Shown: in pieces, positions 44,362 to 53,075 of the stretch
Layout of the letters: the number at the start of each line of letters is the position of its first letter
Position numbering within the stretch: position 1 is the first letter of the stretch
Assembly: GCA_947470805.1 (NCBI GenBank)
Contig: CANIVU010000051.1
Location: forward strand, 1 to 60,470
Direction: 5' to 3'
From: Acidobacteriota bacterium
GTDB taxonomy: Bacteria > Acidobacteriota > Terriglobia > Bryobacterales > Bryobacteraceae
Length of the DNA stretch: 60,470 nucleotides
Program-made: the position numbers and the translations under genes
Notes under the pieces: model-generated
Seen by the model: the letters and a program-made list of their open reading frames with translations, nothing else
Databases searched by the model: none
What the model was told of the DNA's origin: nothing

Positions 44362-45261
44362 TTACTTCCGGATACCTGTGATGATCGTGCCGATCTGGTT
44401 CGTCCCGGAGATCGTCTTGCCGTCCGCGCTCATCCGCAGGACGTCGATGAATCTGCCGTTCTCCCAGTTAATGGTCAGCACGCACTCCGTCGAGACCTGC
44501 CACTTTCCCTTTACCGAATTGTTGACGGCCGATTGGTCGGCACTCAGCGTGACAGTGCCAACGTTCTCCTTCTTCCCGTTGCCTTTGGTTGTCTTCGTGT
44601 TGTCAGTCGTCCAGTCGTAGTTTCCTCCCGCATTCATGACGCAGGGCGGAGGTACGACCGTCTGATCCAGCTTAATGCCGGTCAGAAAATTGCCGACGCT
44701 CGGGTCACCGCTGGCGGTGGAGACACTCCGGAAGGAAAGTGTAACGGGCCCACCGCCATTTTTCGTCCCGACTGTGGCCGTATATTGCTTCCACGCGGCA
44801 TTCGTGGTGGTGTACGTGTTCTTCCAGACCTTGCCGCCATCGTTCACAGTCACTTCAATCGAGTCTCCTTCCGTGGCGCTGTGTCTGCCCATATGGTAGA
44901 AGGAAAACCCGTATTTGGCCCCGGCCGGGATTCCATTCACTACTTGCGATAGCGTGCTGTGGCTGTTCGCGTTGACCTCGGCGAACTGCTTGATACCTGC
45001 GGGGGCATCCCACTTCTTGTTTCCAAGCATCGCGCCGCCCTGCCAGATTTCGATCTGGCCCTTGCTGTCGGTCGTCGTCCAGGGCGCGACAACTTTCTGG
45101 TCTCTGAACTGCGCCACCCCACTCACGCTGGGCGACGAGAAGTCGCCATTGGCGACCTGAGCGTGGCCGTTCGCGGCGCCGAGGGCCGCAGCCGCCAGCA
45201 TCGCTATCATTCGGGATGTTCCGGAGGCCTGAGCCGCCATCTGTCGCATATTCACGAGCAT
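44362..45261 (-). CDS. Secreted DUF642-like carbohydrate-binding protein
   Basis: Protein of 299 residues from the ATG at 45261, with a GAGGAG site about ten bases upstream; the frame is open further without signal. A long leader (MIAMLAAAALGAANGHAQ) precedes VANGDFSSPSV, then APWTTTDSKGQIEIWQGG, QFAEVNANSHSTLSQVVNGI and GAKYGFSFYHMGRHS, the pattern of a DUF642/galactose-binding-like jelly roll. A second part (residues about 205-299) contains NYDWTTDNTKTTKGNGKK and a lipocalin-like beta run (GRFIDVLRMSADGKTISGTN). It is probably extracellular and glycan-binding. A structured leader RNA may lie upstream. Confidence 0.8.
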   Translation of the reverse strand: MLVNMRQMAAQASGTSRMIAMLAAAALGAANGHAQVANGDFSSPSVSGVAQFRDQKVVAPWTTTDSKGQIEIWQGGAMLGNKKWDAPAGIKQFAEVNANSHSTLSQVVNGIPAGAKYGFSFYHMGRHSATEGDSIEVTVNDGGKVWKNTYTTTNAAWKQYTATVGTKNGGGPVTLSFRSVSTASGDPSVGNFLTGIKLDQTVVPPPCVMNAGGNYDWTTDNTKTTKGNGKKENVGTVTLSADQSAVNNSVKGKWQVSTECVLTINWENGRFIDVLRMSADGKTISGTNQIGTIITGIRK

Positions 45262-45610
45262 GTATTCAAATCTCCTCAAAGTTCGTTGATGTGCCTCCTG
45301 CGAATGACCGCCGAAGGGCTGGAGCGGCCGGCTTGCGTCGCCAGTGTCCGGCTCCACACTGATACTGGCGAACGGTTTCCGAAAGACGCCACGCCAGGAA
45401 AATATTTTTTCTGCGTCGCAAGAACCACTCACCGGTTCCCGGTGTCGCGATGGACAACGCAAGTTTCACCGGCTGTTGTCCCATTCCAGCCCCATAAACT
45501 GGGGTACCGGAAACCTCCCAAGGCCAACCCGCGAAAGGAGCCCCCCTCTCCAGTGCAGTCGGAACCTGCAAAGCTCCCCTCCCCTGTTCCCGAAATAGTC
45601 CTGCCGCAAT
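45262..45610. promoter_or_regulatory. Divergent intergenic region with a possible structured leader
   Basis: This 349-base gap separates the DUF642-like gene from the CE15 esterase gene and should hold both promoters. On the minus strand, 45384 down to about 45305 contains GGAAACC, then a 7-bp stem CGCCAGT/ACTGGCG, then ACGCAAGCCGGCC. That order recalls the GEMM-I cyclic-di-GMP riboswitch core (GGCAAACC, stem, GACGCAAAGCC), but the match is imperfect and the downstream half is not convincing. No coding frame is supported. Confidence 0.35.
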
Positions 45611-47014
45611 ATGCTAACCTCCACCCAAATGAAACCCCTCGCCACCCTGCTGCTGGCGCTCGCCGCACTCCTCCCCGCCGCCCCGCCTCCCGTCACCTGG
45701 ACCACCGCCGAAGACCACCAGGACATGCTCCGCCAACTCGGCCTCACCAGCCTCCGCCCCGGCCCATCCGGCCGCGAAGGCGCCCCCAATCAAGCCAACT
45801 ACGACGAATCCATCGCCAACCCCTTCCCCAACTACCCCGACCCTCTCAAACTCAACAACGGCCGCCCCGTCAAATCGCCCAAAACGTGGTGGACTCAGCG
45901 CCGCCCCGAAATCCTCGAAGACTTCAGCCGCGAAGTCCTCGGCCGCGTCCCCTCGAACGCCCCAAAAATCACTTGGACCGTCACCCGCACCGTCGAGGAC
46001 AAAGTCGGCATGCTCCCCGTCATCGCCCGCGAACTCACCGGCCACGCCGATAACAAAGCCTGTTCTGAAAGCGACTGCCCCGAAATCACGGTCGACATCC
46101 AAATGGTCGTAGTCACCCCCACCGGCGTCAACAAACCTGCCCCGCTCATGATCATGTTCGGCCGCGCCGCTCTCCCCTCTGCCCCCGTCCCCGCCGCCTT
46201 CGCCCGCTTCGCGCCGCCCAGCCCCACTCCCACCGAACAGCTCATCGCCGCCGGCTGGGGCTACGCCATCCTCACCCCCGCCAGCATCCAGGCCGACAAC
46301 GGTGCCGGCCTCACCAAAGGCATCATCGGCCTGTCGAACAAAGGCCAGCCCCGCAAACCCGAAGACTGGGGCGCCCTCCGCGCCTGGGCCTGGGGCGCCT
46401 CCCGCGCCCTCGACTTCCTCGAAACCGACAAAACCGTCAACGCCAAACAAGTTGGCATCGAAGGCGTCTCCCGCTACGGCAAAGCGGCGCTGGTCACGAT
46501 GGCCTACGACACCCGCTTCGCCGTCGTCCTCATCGGTTCTTCCGGCGAAGGAGGCGTCAAACCCCACCGCCGCAACTTCGGCGAAGCCGTCGAAAACCTC
46601 ACCGGCTCCGGCGAATACCACTGGATGGCCGGCAACTTCCTCAAATACGGAGCCACCAAGAACGCCGGCGACATCCCGGTTGACTCCCACCAACTCCTCG
46701 CCCTCTGCGCCCCCCGCCCCACGTTCGTCAGCTACGGCATCCCCGAAAAGGGCGACGCCAAATGGCTCGACCAGCAAGGCAGCTTCATGGCCACCGTCGC
46801 CGCCGGCCCCGTCTTCCGCCTCCTCGGCGCCAAAGACATCGGTGTGAAAGACGACTACCGAACCGCCAAAATGCCCCCGGTAAATACCGGTCTCCTCGAA
46901 GGCCACCTCGCCTGGCGCCAACACGACGGCGGCCACACCGACGCCCCCAACTGGCAGCACTTCCTCCCCTGGGCTAACCGTCTTCTCAACACCGCCAACA
47001 CCAAACCGAAGTAA
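45611..47014 (+). CDS. Glucuronoyl esterase (carbohydrate esterase family 15)
   Basis: Exported alpha/beta hydrolase of 467 residues (461 from the ATG at 45629, which is better placed before the leader MKPLATLLLALAALLPAA). The CE15 nucleophile motif is VGIEGVSRYGKAALV with Ser287. The bacterial-type acid is in SSGEGG (E313), followed by HQLLALCAPRP, and the catalytic His is in HDGGHTDAPNWQHF. CE15 enzymes cleave the ester between lignin and glucuronoxylan, so this is a plant-cell-wall function. Its 3' third is duplicated as a decayed fragment at 54206-54480. Confidence 0.92.
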   Translation: MLTSTQMKPLATLLLALAALLPAAPPPVTWTTAEDHQDMLRQLGLTSLRPGPSGREGAPNQANYDESIANPFPNYPDPLKLNNGRPVKSPKTWWTQRRPEILEDFSREVLGRVPSNAPKITWTVTRTVEDKVGMLPVIARELTGHADNKACSESDCPEITVDIQMVVVTPTGVNKPAPLMIMFGRAALPSAPVPAAFARFAPPSPTPTEQLIAAGWGYAILTPASIQADNGAGLTKGIIGLSNKGQPRKPEDWGALRAWAWGASRALDFLETDKTVNAKQVGIEGVSRYGKAALVTMAYDTRFAVVLIGSSGEGGVKPHRRNFGEAVENLTGSGEYHWMAGNFLKYGATKNAGDIPVDSHQLLALCAPRPTFVSYGIPEKGDAKWLDQQGSFMATVAAGPVFRLLGAKDIGVKDDYRTAKMPPVNTGLLEGHLAWRQHDGGHTDAPNWQHFLPWANRLLNTANTKPK

Positions 47015-47283
47015 CCAAAAAGCCAACGGCCCGAATCGACAATCGCTCCGCCACACCCTCGCAGAGAGCCGGTAGCCATGCTCTACACTTCGCGACTACT
47101 CCTTCCCTACCCAGTCTTGGGCCAACTTCCGAATAGCCGACAATCCGGACTAACCTTCAATTTCCCACAATGGGACTTCTGTCCAACTTCCGAGTTGCGC
47201 GTCAACCACCGTCAAACCTTCCACGCATGGCGATGCAATATCATCGAGGTTTGGATGTGTAATGGGACGGAGAGGTCGTTGCC

Positions 47284-47667
47284 ATGAAGTCAATTGCTGC
47301 TGGTGGCCAGAGATCGGTTGAGTCAACCGTCGCCCGGAATGTTGTATTCGCCCTCTTGGGAGCAGCCGGGCTCGTTCTGAAGGCGCGCTATTCCGGGCCG
47401 CAAATGGAACTTGTTCATAGCTGCGGCGGCAACGTTATCGCCTCGTTTGCGGTCTACTTCATTCTCGCCCCTGCGCTTGGCCGCCTGAAGTTCGGCAGAG
47501 CGCTGCGCGCGGTTCTCGCCTTGGGAGTGGTCGAACTCTTCGAGGCCACGGATGGCTTCAAGGTGATGTCGAACACTTACGACTCAGCCGACTATCTGGC
47601 GAACGGAGTTGGAATCTTGCTCGCCCTGCTCGTGGACGCGGTGGCCACCAGAGTTGCCGGGCCCTGA
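47284..47667 (+). CDS. Small integral membrane protein (VanZ/DUF2809-like)
   Basis: Protein of 127 residues with about four membrane segments (20-36, 50-68, 74-92 and 108-124). The segment YDSADYLANGVGILLALLVD resembles the final helix of VanZ/DUF2809-type proteins, but the assignment is weak. A GGAG site precedes the ATG. The 269 bases upstream, back to the esterase gene, show nothing I can name. Function unknown. Confidence 0.7.
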   Translation: MKSIAAGGQRSVESTVARNVVFALLGAAGLVLKARYSGPQMELVHSCGGNVIASFAVYFILAPALGRLKFGRALRAVLALGVVELFEATDGFKVMSNTYDSADYLANGVGILLALLVDAVATRVAGP

Positions 47668-47794
47668 CCGAGTCGGAACGCATAGCCGACGCCAAATTGC
47701 CTCCAGCATACTCGCCTTGCATACCATGCAATCAACTTGCGCCCACAAGACGGCAGAGGAATCTGACGGGGTTCGCGTCGAGCGTTCTCCGCCT

Positions 47795-48211
47795 CTACGA
47801 CGCCGTTGGAGACGAAGGTGAAACGTTCTCCCTGCGTTTTCGAAGTCCAAGGATAACGCCGACGAGTCCCATGATCCACCCGACTGGGTAAGGTAGGACT
47901 ACTAGCAACCACCAGTTCGAGTGCCCCGTGCTGCTGCCAGTTCCCCCGAATCCACTCAGCACGAACATCGCAACGGCACCAACGATCATCAGTCCGAAAG
48001 CCCAGTAAAGGAGCCTTCGATGCCGGCTCTTGCCGAGGAGCGCGCCGAGCGCAACCAGACCACTTCCAAGTAGGACGATGAGCGAGCCCTCTAGCGGGTC
48101 TATTGCTCCGAGTAGCATGGCAACAAGGCCAGCGATCATCAGAACGCGTGACCAGCGTTTCGGTCCGTGCATGGGATTTGGCTCCTTGGCGTGGCGTTCC
48201 CAGTGCGGCAC
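47795..48211 (-). CDS. Hypothetical integral membrane protein
   Basis: Protein of 138 residues (125 from the more likely ATG at 48172, MHGPKRWSRVLMIAG). Four membrane segments are evident (about 20-36, 40-58, 66-84 and 100-122), with a cytoplasmic Arg/Lys-rich tail (GLRKRREN). Family not recognised. A competing longer frame on the same strand has no membrane logic and is rejected. It converges on the VanZ-like gene. Confidence 0.65.
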   Translation of the reverse strand: MPHWERHAKEPNPMHGPKRWSRVLMIAGLVAMLLGAIDPLEGSLIVLLGSGLVALGALLGKSRHRRLLYWAFGLMIVGAVAMFVLSGFGGTGSSTGHSNWWLLVVLPYPVGWIMGLVGVILGLRKRRENVSPSSPTAS

Positions 48212-48363
48212 CCCTCTCGATCCGTCTTTCTGATCGCCTTGTCGACGGGAACCAGATCCATTTCATTTTAGTGAGACTGTGACGAGAACTCCAAGCTGAA
48301 TACTCTGGCGCACGGGACCTCGCCAACGACTGAACAGCAGTTGGAGGAACCTTCTGCGTGACT

Positions 48364-48690
48364 CTATTCCGGGTTGCGTTGACGGACGATCTCGATGGCG
48401 CTCAGCCAATCCTGAAAGTCACCACCATCAGCACAGCCTCGATTGAGCCAAAGCAGGTAGGCTTCCTGGGCGATCTCGGCGTGATGATGGCTGGCTTCAA
48501 AAGCAGCCTTCATTTCCTTCTCAGCCTCACTCCCGGGTGGGGGAACCGCGGTGGTCGCATAGACGCTGGAGCCGGAGTTCATGCTCGATGTTGGCGCTGG
48601 TTTCCGCGCAACGGCTGAACGTCTAGATGCCTTGTCTTTACTAACAGTACTACCAGTGTTGGCGGCGTCAGCTATCTTCTTGCGAGGCAT
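48364..48690 (-). CDS. DUF2934 protein
   Basis: Protein of 108 residues. The basic, low-complexity N-terminus (MPRKKIADAANTG) is followed by a DUF2934 motif at about 70-105: HAEIAQEAYLLWLNRGCADG then DWLSAIEI. Small DUF2934 proteins are common in Acidobacteria and Proteobacteria and have no known function. It is divergent from the integrase pseudogene and marks the left side of the decayed region. Confidence 0.75.
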   Translation of the reverse strand: MPRKKIADAANTGSTVSKDKASRRSAVARKPAPTSSMNSGSSVYATTAVPPPGSEAEKEMKAAFEASHHHAEIAQEAYLLWLNRGCADGGDFQDWLSAIEIVRQRNPE

Positions 48691-48912
48691 AGAATTACGT
48701 ATGCTCCTTTGGGGGTGAATGGGGATTTCCGCTTTGGGTTTCAGGGACGAGATTGGTTTCGATGGCGAAGACGACTTTGGCTGGTGCAGTCAATCGCTTC
48801 TCAGTCAGCACAACCTAAGCCGTCGACTTCCGGATGGTCGGCAAACGGGAAGCTGGTCCCAAACGGCGTTGGAGGGAGTCAGCCGATGACATACTTGCGG
48901 CTGGGAGGCCGC

Positions 48913-49862
48913 ATGCATGGCATCTCGTCAAAAAAAACACAATGTCCAGCGCCCAGAACAATCTTGCGCCTATTGGACCTCGAACAATCAAAGAACGCAG
49001 TTTTGAATTCGCTGGCGGCAACGAGTTCCCAAGAATCCTATTGTCACGCGATGGAAGAGTTCATCACCTGTACAGTTCTGAACCTCGCCTGTCGTTCAGC
49101 CGCGCCGTGGTTCTTCGATACCGATTCTTCCTTGAGCAGAAGCGCCTCGCTCCGTCGACGATAAATGTCCGACTAGCTGCTGTCCGACGATTGGCATACG
49201 AGGCCGCTGACTCGGGCCTCCTCAGTCCCGATCTCGCGGCTGGAATTCGGCGTGTAAAGGGAGCTAAGCGTCTGGGAGTTCGGGTTGGAAACTGGCTCAC
49301 GGCCGAACAAGCACAAGCGTTGATGCAACGGCCCGTTGTCGAAACTCTTCGCTCCAAACGCGACCGCGCCATGTTGGCCGTAATGCTCGGATGCGGTCTG
49401 CGGCGGGCGGAACTCGTCGGACTGAAACTTGAAGACCTTCAGATCCGGGAGGAGCACTGGATCATCGCCGACCTGATCGGCAAAGGGAACCATGTCAGAA
49501 CTGTCCCTGTTCCTGCCTGGGTGAAGTCCACGATTGACGATTGGATCGCTGCCTCTGGCATCGACGAAGGGATCATTTTCCGGCGGGTCAATCGAACGGA
49601 CGGCGTTTGGGGTGAGGGGATCACGCCGAAGGCGGTGTGGCATGTTGTGAAGGCGGCGGCAAAGCGCTCCGGGATCAAAGGGCTAGCTCCGCACGACTTA
49701 CGGCGAACGTGCGCCAGGCTTTGTCACGTAGCCGGAGGGGAACTGGACCAAATTCAGTTTCTTCTGGGCCACGCCTCCGTCCAGACGACAGAGCGATACC
49801 TCGGCTGTAAGCAGAAACTTCGCCATGCCGTCAACGACAATCTGGGCATCGAGATTTCCTGA
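48913..49862 (+). pseudogene. Tyrosine recombinase/integrase, frameshifted
   Basis: The core-binding and catalytic domains are intact in one frame: SEPRLSFSRAVVLRYRFFLE, then GCGLRRAELVGLKL (catalytic Arg), HDLRRTCARL (His-x-x-Arg), LGHAS and TTERYLG (nucleophile Tyr). The N-terminal SAM-like part lies in another frame (DLEQSKNAVLNSLAATSSQE, HAMEEFIT). The two join at 49070/49071 where TGG has become TG, so one missing base explains the break. The best start is the ATG at 48913; an internal ATG at 48942 gives a truncated protein in the downstream frame. Its last 84 bases recur at 50839. Confidence 0.85.
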
Positions 49863-49894
49863 TGCGTCGGCGCCGTATCCTCCAACGGGACTTC
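49778..49894 (+). repeat. Integrase-end direct repeat, copy A
   Basis: The 117 bases comprise the last 28 codons of the integrase plus 32 bases after its stop. They match 50839-50955 at equal length with about a dozen substitutions and no gap. Similarity ends at CAACGGGACTTC in both copies, which marks a probable element boundary. Confidence 0.85.
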
Positions 49895-50259
49895 TACAAA
49901 GCGGCCGCCTCCTCAGCCGGCTGCACGACAACCGCATGGACAAAATCTCTTGGAACGAACAATGGATGGGTTGGCCCGTCGGCCCCGAATATACGGCCTC
50001 GTCGAATGTCGAACACGCCGCCAAACTCAAAGGCAAGCTCCTGCTCGCCGTCGGCGAGATGGCCCCCGACGTCGACCCCGCCTCCACACTGCAAGTAGTA
50101 AACGCCTTGATCAAGGCCAACAAGACCTTCGACTTACTCGTGCTCCCCGGCCAAAACCACGGCGACTGGGGCCAAGACTACGACCGCAAGCGAGCCGATT
50201 TCTTTGTCAGAGAACTAATCGGCATCCACCCACCCAACTGGAATACCGACTCACTCTGA
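49889..50259 (+). pseudogene. C-terminal fragment of an S9-family (prolyl oligopeptidase/DPP-IV-like) peptidase
   Basis: Reads [12 protein letters not shown], then after one missing base at 49923/49924 continues [40 protein letters not shown], and [12 protein letters not shown] with the catalytic-type Asp and His. It ends at a TGA at 50257-50259. The catalytic-Ser region and everything before are missing; the integrase end abuts instead. This is a dead 3' remnant about 123 codons long. Confidence 0.85.
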
Positions 50260-50293
50260 TATGCTTTACGAACCCTGAGGAAAAGAGGCACGA

Positions 50294-50680
50294 ATGAGAA
50301 TTGCAAAAGCGGATGTTCCAGAACAGATCAACATACCGGGTGCGATCGCGCGCCAGGTTTTCGAATTCGGCGACGCAACGGGCTACAGCAAAATGGCCGG
50401 AGAGTACTTCTCCATGGCAGCCGGAGTCGATATCGCTCCATTGCTGAAAGGTCTAGAAGGCGATCTCTGCCAGTCACCGCATTGGGGTTACGTAATTGAA
50501 GGCACCCTCACCGTAACCTACACCGATGGTTCCCAGGAAACAGTCAAAGGCAACGACCTCTTCTACTGGCCGCCTGGCCACACCATCGCCATCACCGAGA
50601 ACGTTGAGATGGTCCTGTTCAGCCCGCAGCACGAACATTGCCTCGTCGTCGACCATCTGAAGAAACAACTCGTCGGCTAA
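50294..50680 (+). CDS. Cupin-domain protein
   Basis: Protein of 128 residues, a single cupin barrel. The motif segments are SPHWGYVIEGTLTVTYTDGS (motif 1, with one His rather than two) and FYWPPGHTIAITENVEMVLF (motif 2). The metal-ligand set is therefore incomplete, so it may be a binding protein rather than an enzyme. A GAGG site precedes the ATG. It sits intact between gene fragments, 34 bases after the peptidase remnant. Confidence 0.85.
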   Translation: MRIAKADVPEQINIPGAIARQVFEFGDATGYSKMAGEYFSMAAGVDIAPLLKGLEGDLCQSPHWGYVIEGTLTVTYTDGSQETVKGNDLFYWPPGHTIAITENVEMVLFSPQHEHCLVVDHLKKQLVG

Positions 50681-50691
50681 GAACACATCCT

Positions 50692-50838
50692 CTAGCGGAA
50701 ATTCTCCAACAGCATCAAGTCACTACCAACTGCGTCAATCTGCGACCACAACAGATAGCGCCCGTCCGGCGGCACCGCCAGCCTCAGATCAGGAGTCTTC
50801 GTCTTGGTCATCGTCTTGCGCGCACCCGTTTCCGGCTG
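50692..50838 (-). pseudogene. C-terminal fragment of a PD40/WD40-like protein
   Basis: Minus-strand codons ending at TAG (50692-50694) read LRLAVPPDGRYLLWSQIDAV then GSDLMLLENFR, the standard ending of Acidobacterial PD40-propeller regulators; compare LVWSRLDQARSDVFVVEGFR at the end of the protein at 56796. Upstream coding sequence is replaced by integrase-end repeat B. A dead remnant. Confidence 0.8.
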
Positions 50839-50955
50839 CGTCCAGACGACAGAGCGATACCTTGGCTGTAAGCAGAAGCTTCGCCATGCCGTCAACGACA
50901 ACTTGGGCGTCGAGATTTACTGATGCGTGGGGGCCGCGTCCGCCAACGGGACTTC
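50839..50955 (+). repeat. Integrase-end direct repeat, copy B
   Basis: Second copy of the 117-base integrase end. It still reads [20 protein letters not shown] to a stop in frame, but no integrase body precedes it. It abuts the PD40 remnant on the left. The following 110 bases to 51065 hold nothing I recognise. Confidence 0.85.
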
Positions 50956-51065
50956 GGGCGCGCTAACTTCCGGATCCCGCTTCATGCGGGTGGTATCTAT
51001 CGGCGCTAGACGATAAAGCGTTTTTGTAGAGGCGATTTGATTGGAAGACTATCTGTCGTGTGCGT

Positions 51066-51270
51066 TTAAGGTACCGTCGCAAGCTTTGGGGGCTTCAGTA
51101 CTTCGCAATTTCCCGGAAGCGCTTGGCCAGCCAGCGCCTTTCTAACGAAGGGGAGTGAGTCGACAAGTGACGGGTTAACTGTGCCCGAGTGATCTAGCCC
51201 TGGGTAGTAATGGGTCTCTACAGCTGAACCTTCGTGGCAGGCAGCGACAGCCATGTTGTACTGTCCCTCG
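51066..51270 (-). pseudogene. C-terminal fragment of a lipase-like alpha/beta hydrolase
   Basis: Reads QYNMAVAACHEGSAVETHYY then PGLDHSGTVNPSLVDSLPFV and RKALAGQALPGNC before a TAA. The GLDHSG segment fits the catalytic-His loop and terminal helix of secretory lipase-type hydrolases. Nothing upstream continues the domain, although the frame stays open to 51524. Only the last 65 or so codons remain. Confidence 0.65.
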
Positions 51271-51363
51271 GGATAAGTGACCCCCACGACAGAAAAGCAG
51301 TAAATCCCACCACGAAGGGATGCGTGATGACCCCCCATCCCACTACAATCGGAAAAAGCAATC

Positions 51364-52140
51364 ATGCCTGCACAACAGCGAGACGACTTCCCCGCAAACA
51401 TCAAAAATACCCTTGCAGCACGGACCGGCCACGCGTGCTCAAACCCTAGCTGCCGCGCCCTCACGAGCGGCCCGCAAGCCGATGAGCAACGAGCAACAAA
51501 TATCGGAGTCGCGGCGCACATCACGGCAGCGATAAGTGGCGGTCCAAGGTATGATCGAAGCCTGAGTCAAGAACAACGCGCAGGGATAGTAAATGGGATT
51601 TGGCTCTGCCAGAACTGCGCACATGCAATCGACGTTGACCAGACAAGGTACTCGGTAGCAGTCCTCTACCACTGGAAGCTTGAAGCTGAATATGCCGCGC
51701 ACCTAAACCTCGGGAAGCCGAGAAGCACGACGCCGAATGTAACGGCAAACCTCGTACCGTTAGAAACCATACGGGTCGTGCAGGACAGAAGGGACAGTCG
51801 GTGGAACACAGGATCGAATGGAGAGACGCCGATCATGTTTGTGACGTTTCACGGCACAATTACGGAAGTCTCTGGGAACGCGATTAGAGTGGTCGGGGCA
51901 GAAATCCTCACGCCACCTGTCGATGCCGAAATGATCCTGATCTGCAACAACCACGACGCATGTAGACCGCAGTTCCTCCGTCCTCGCGAAGTAGCAAACA
52001 TCAACCTAACCTTCATCCTCCCATCGGAAAACATCCCCCCGACGGAAGAAATATGGACGTCCTCGATCATACTGATCGACCAGTTCGGGAACCGACACGA
52101 ACTCCCGAATTGTCAGTTTCACAACCCCTTCAAACTCTGA
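51364..52140 (+). CDS. HNH-type nuclease-like protein with C-terminal beta domain
   Basis: Protein of 258 residues. The first 110 residues show a zinc-knuckle HNH arrangement: RTGHACSNPSCRAL, VAAHITAAISGGPRYD (the AH-I-x-A histidine), and GIWLCQNCAHAIDVD followed by WKLEAEYAA. This 'AAHI...GPRYD...NGIWLC..C' pattern is that of HNH nucleases often found in defence islands; the usual final Cys-His is Cys-Ala-His here. Residues 125-258 form an unknown beta-rich domain (ITEVSGNAIRVVGAEILTPP, LTFILPSENIPP). The likely role is DNA cleavage with an accessory sensor, which is inference. It is one of few intact genes in the decayed region. Confidence 0.78.
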   Translation: MPAQQRDDFPANIKNTLAARTGHACSNPSCRALTSGPQADEQRATNIGVAAHITAAISGGPRYDRSLSQEQRAGIVNGIWLCQNCAHAIDVDQTRYSVAVLYHWKLEAEYAAHLNLGKPRSTTPNVTANLVPLETIRVVQDRRDSRWNTGSNGETPIMFVTFHGTITEVSGNAIRVVGAEILTPPVDAEMILICNNHDACRPQFLRPREVANINLTFILPSENIPPTEEIWTSSIILIDQFGNRHELPNCQFHNPFKL

Positions 52141-52166
52141 AAAAGCGATGGGGCGATAGCAAGGGA

Positions 52167-52820
52167 CTAGTTGCAGTTCGTGAAGCTCTGCGCGCCGACC
52201 TTCTGCGTCGTGCACGTCTTGCCATTATTGAAGTGCGTAAACGTCGTGTTCCCGACCTGTTGCTGGGTCGCAGTGGTTCCATTCGACCAATTCTGAAAGG
52301 TCGTATTCCCAACACGCTGCGCCGTACCCGTCACCCCATTGTTCCAGTTCTGGAAATTCGTATTCCCGACCTGCTGGCCCGTCCCGTTGACACCGTTGGA
52401 GAAGTTGTAGAAATCGGTGTTGCCGATCTGCTGACGAGTACCATTCACGCCGTTATTGAAGTTGTAGAAATCAGTGCCGCCGACGCGAGAACTCACCCCA
52501 GTGGACGGCATCGGCCTTGGTGCTGGCGTATACGATGGCGCGGGTGGCGGATTGTACGAGTACGGTGTCGGAGACGCGGAGCCATAGGGGCTCACAGTGG
52601 TCGATCTTGGCGCTACAGGCGTTCTGGCAGTGGTCGCCGCGAGATCCCTCATGCCTTGAGCCGACAGGCGAATCCCAAGACTGTTAAGGTGGTTGACCTT
52701 TTCATTCACCGTTGTTCCCGATGCGAGCTTAAGCATCCGAAGGTAACTGTCGAGATCGAGCTCCTGCCCAAAACACAAGGCAGCACCAAGAAGGAAAGGA
52801 ACAACGAGTCTATGGAGCAT
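52167..52820 (-). CDS. Secreted protein with VGNT-type tandem repeats
   Basis: Protein of 217 residues from the ATG at 52820 (nine more from 52847). The signal peptide MLHRLVVPFLLGAALCFGQ precedes a helical segment, a Pro/Ser/Thr-rich linker and about five copies of an 18-19 residue unit of the form (I/V)GNT.F.N(F/W).NG..GT.QQ (residues about 118-217). Such repeats are common in Proteobacterial and Acidobacterial secreted proteins of unknown role. The long plus-strand frame across it is a shadow. Confidence 0.8.
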   Translation of the reverse strand: MLHRLVVPFLLGAALCFGQELDLDSYLRMLKLASGTTVNEKVNHLNSLGIRLSAQGMRDLAATTARTPVAPRSTTVSPYGSASPTPYSYNPPPAPSYTPAPRPMPSTGVSSRVGGTDFYNFNNGVNGTRQQIGNTDFYNFSNGVNGTGQQVGNTNFQNWNNGVTGTAQRVGNTTFQNWSNGTTATQQQVGNTTFTHFNNGKTCTTQKVGAQSFTNCN

Positions 52821-53075
52821 TTGTTTACACAGTACGCCGATTCCCAAACGGAGTCAAGGCAATCATCACGCCACACCGAGTACACCAAGAAACGCACGAA
52901 TCTCACGACGAGTAAGAGTGTGGCGCGAGATCGCTGCCGGCCTGGCGGCCTCACCGCGACTCACCTGCGCCCTAGAAAAAATCGCGAAGAACGAGCAAAA
53001 GGATAAAAAAAGGCACAGGAGAGGCAACAAGGGCACAAGAGAAAAGACATCGACAGATTTAAATACACAGCGCGC

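Noticed and set aside
47592-48326. 244-codon minus-strand frame overlapping two membrane proteins
   Set aside because: No membrane or domain logic; it competes with two better-formed genes.
52053-53006. 317-codon plus-strand frame with regular repeats (VPDLL, IPDLL)
   Set aside because: The repeats are the antisense image of the VGNT repeats on the minus strand, which carries the signal peptide.
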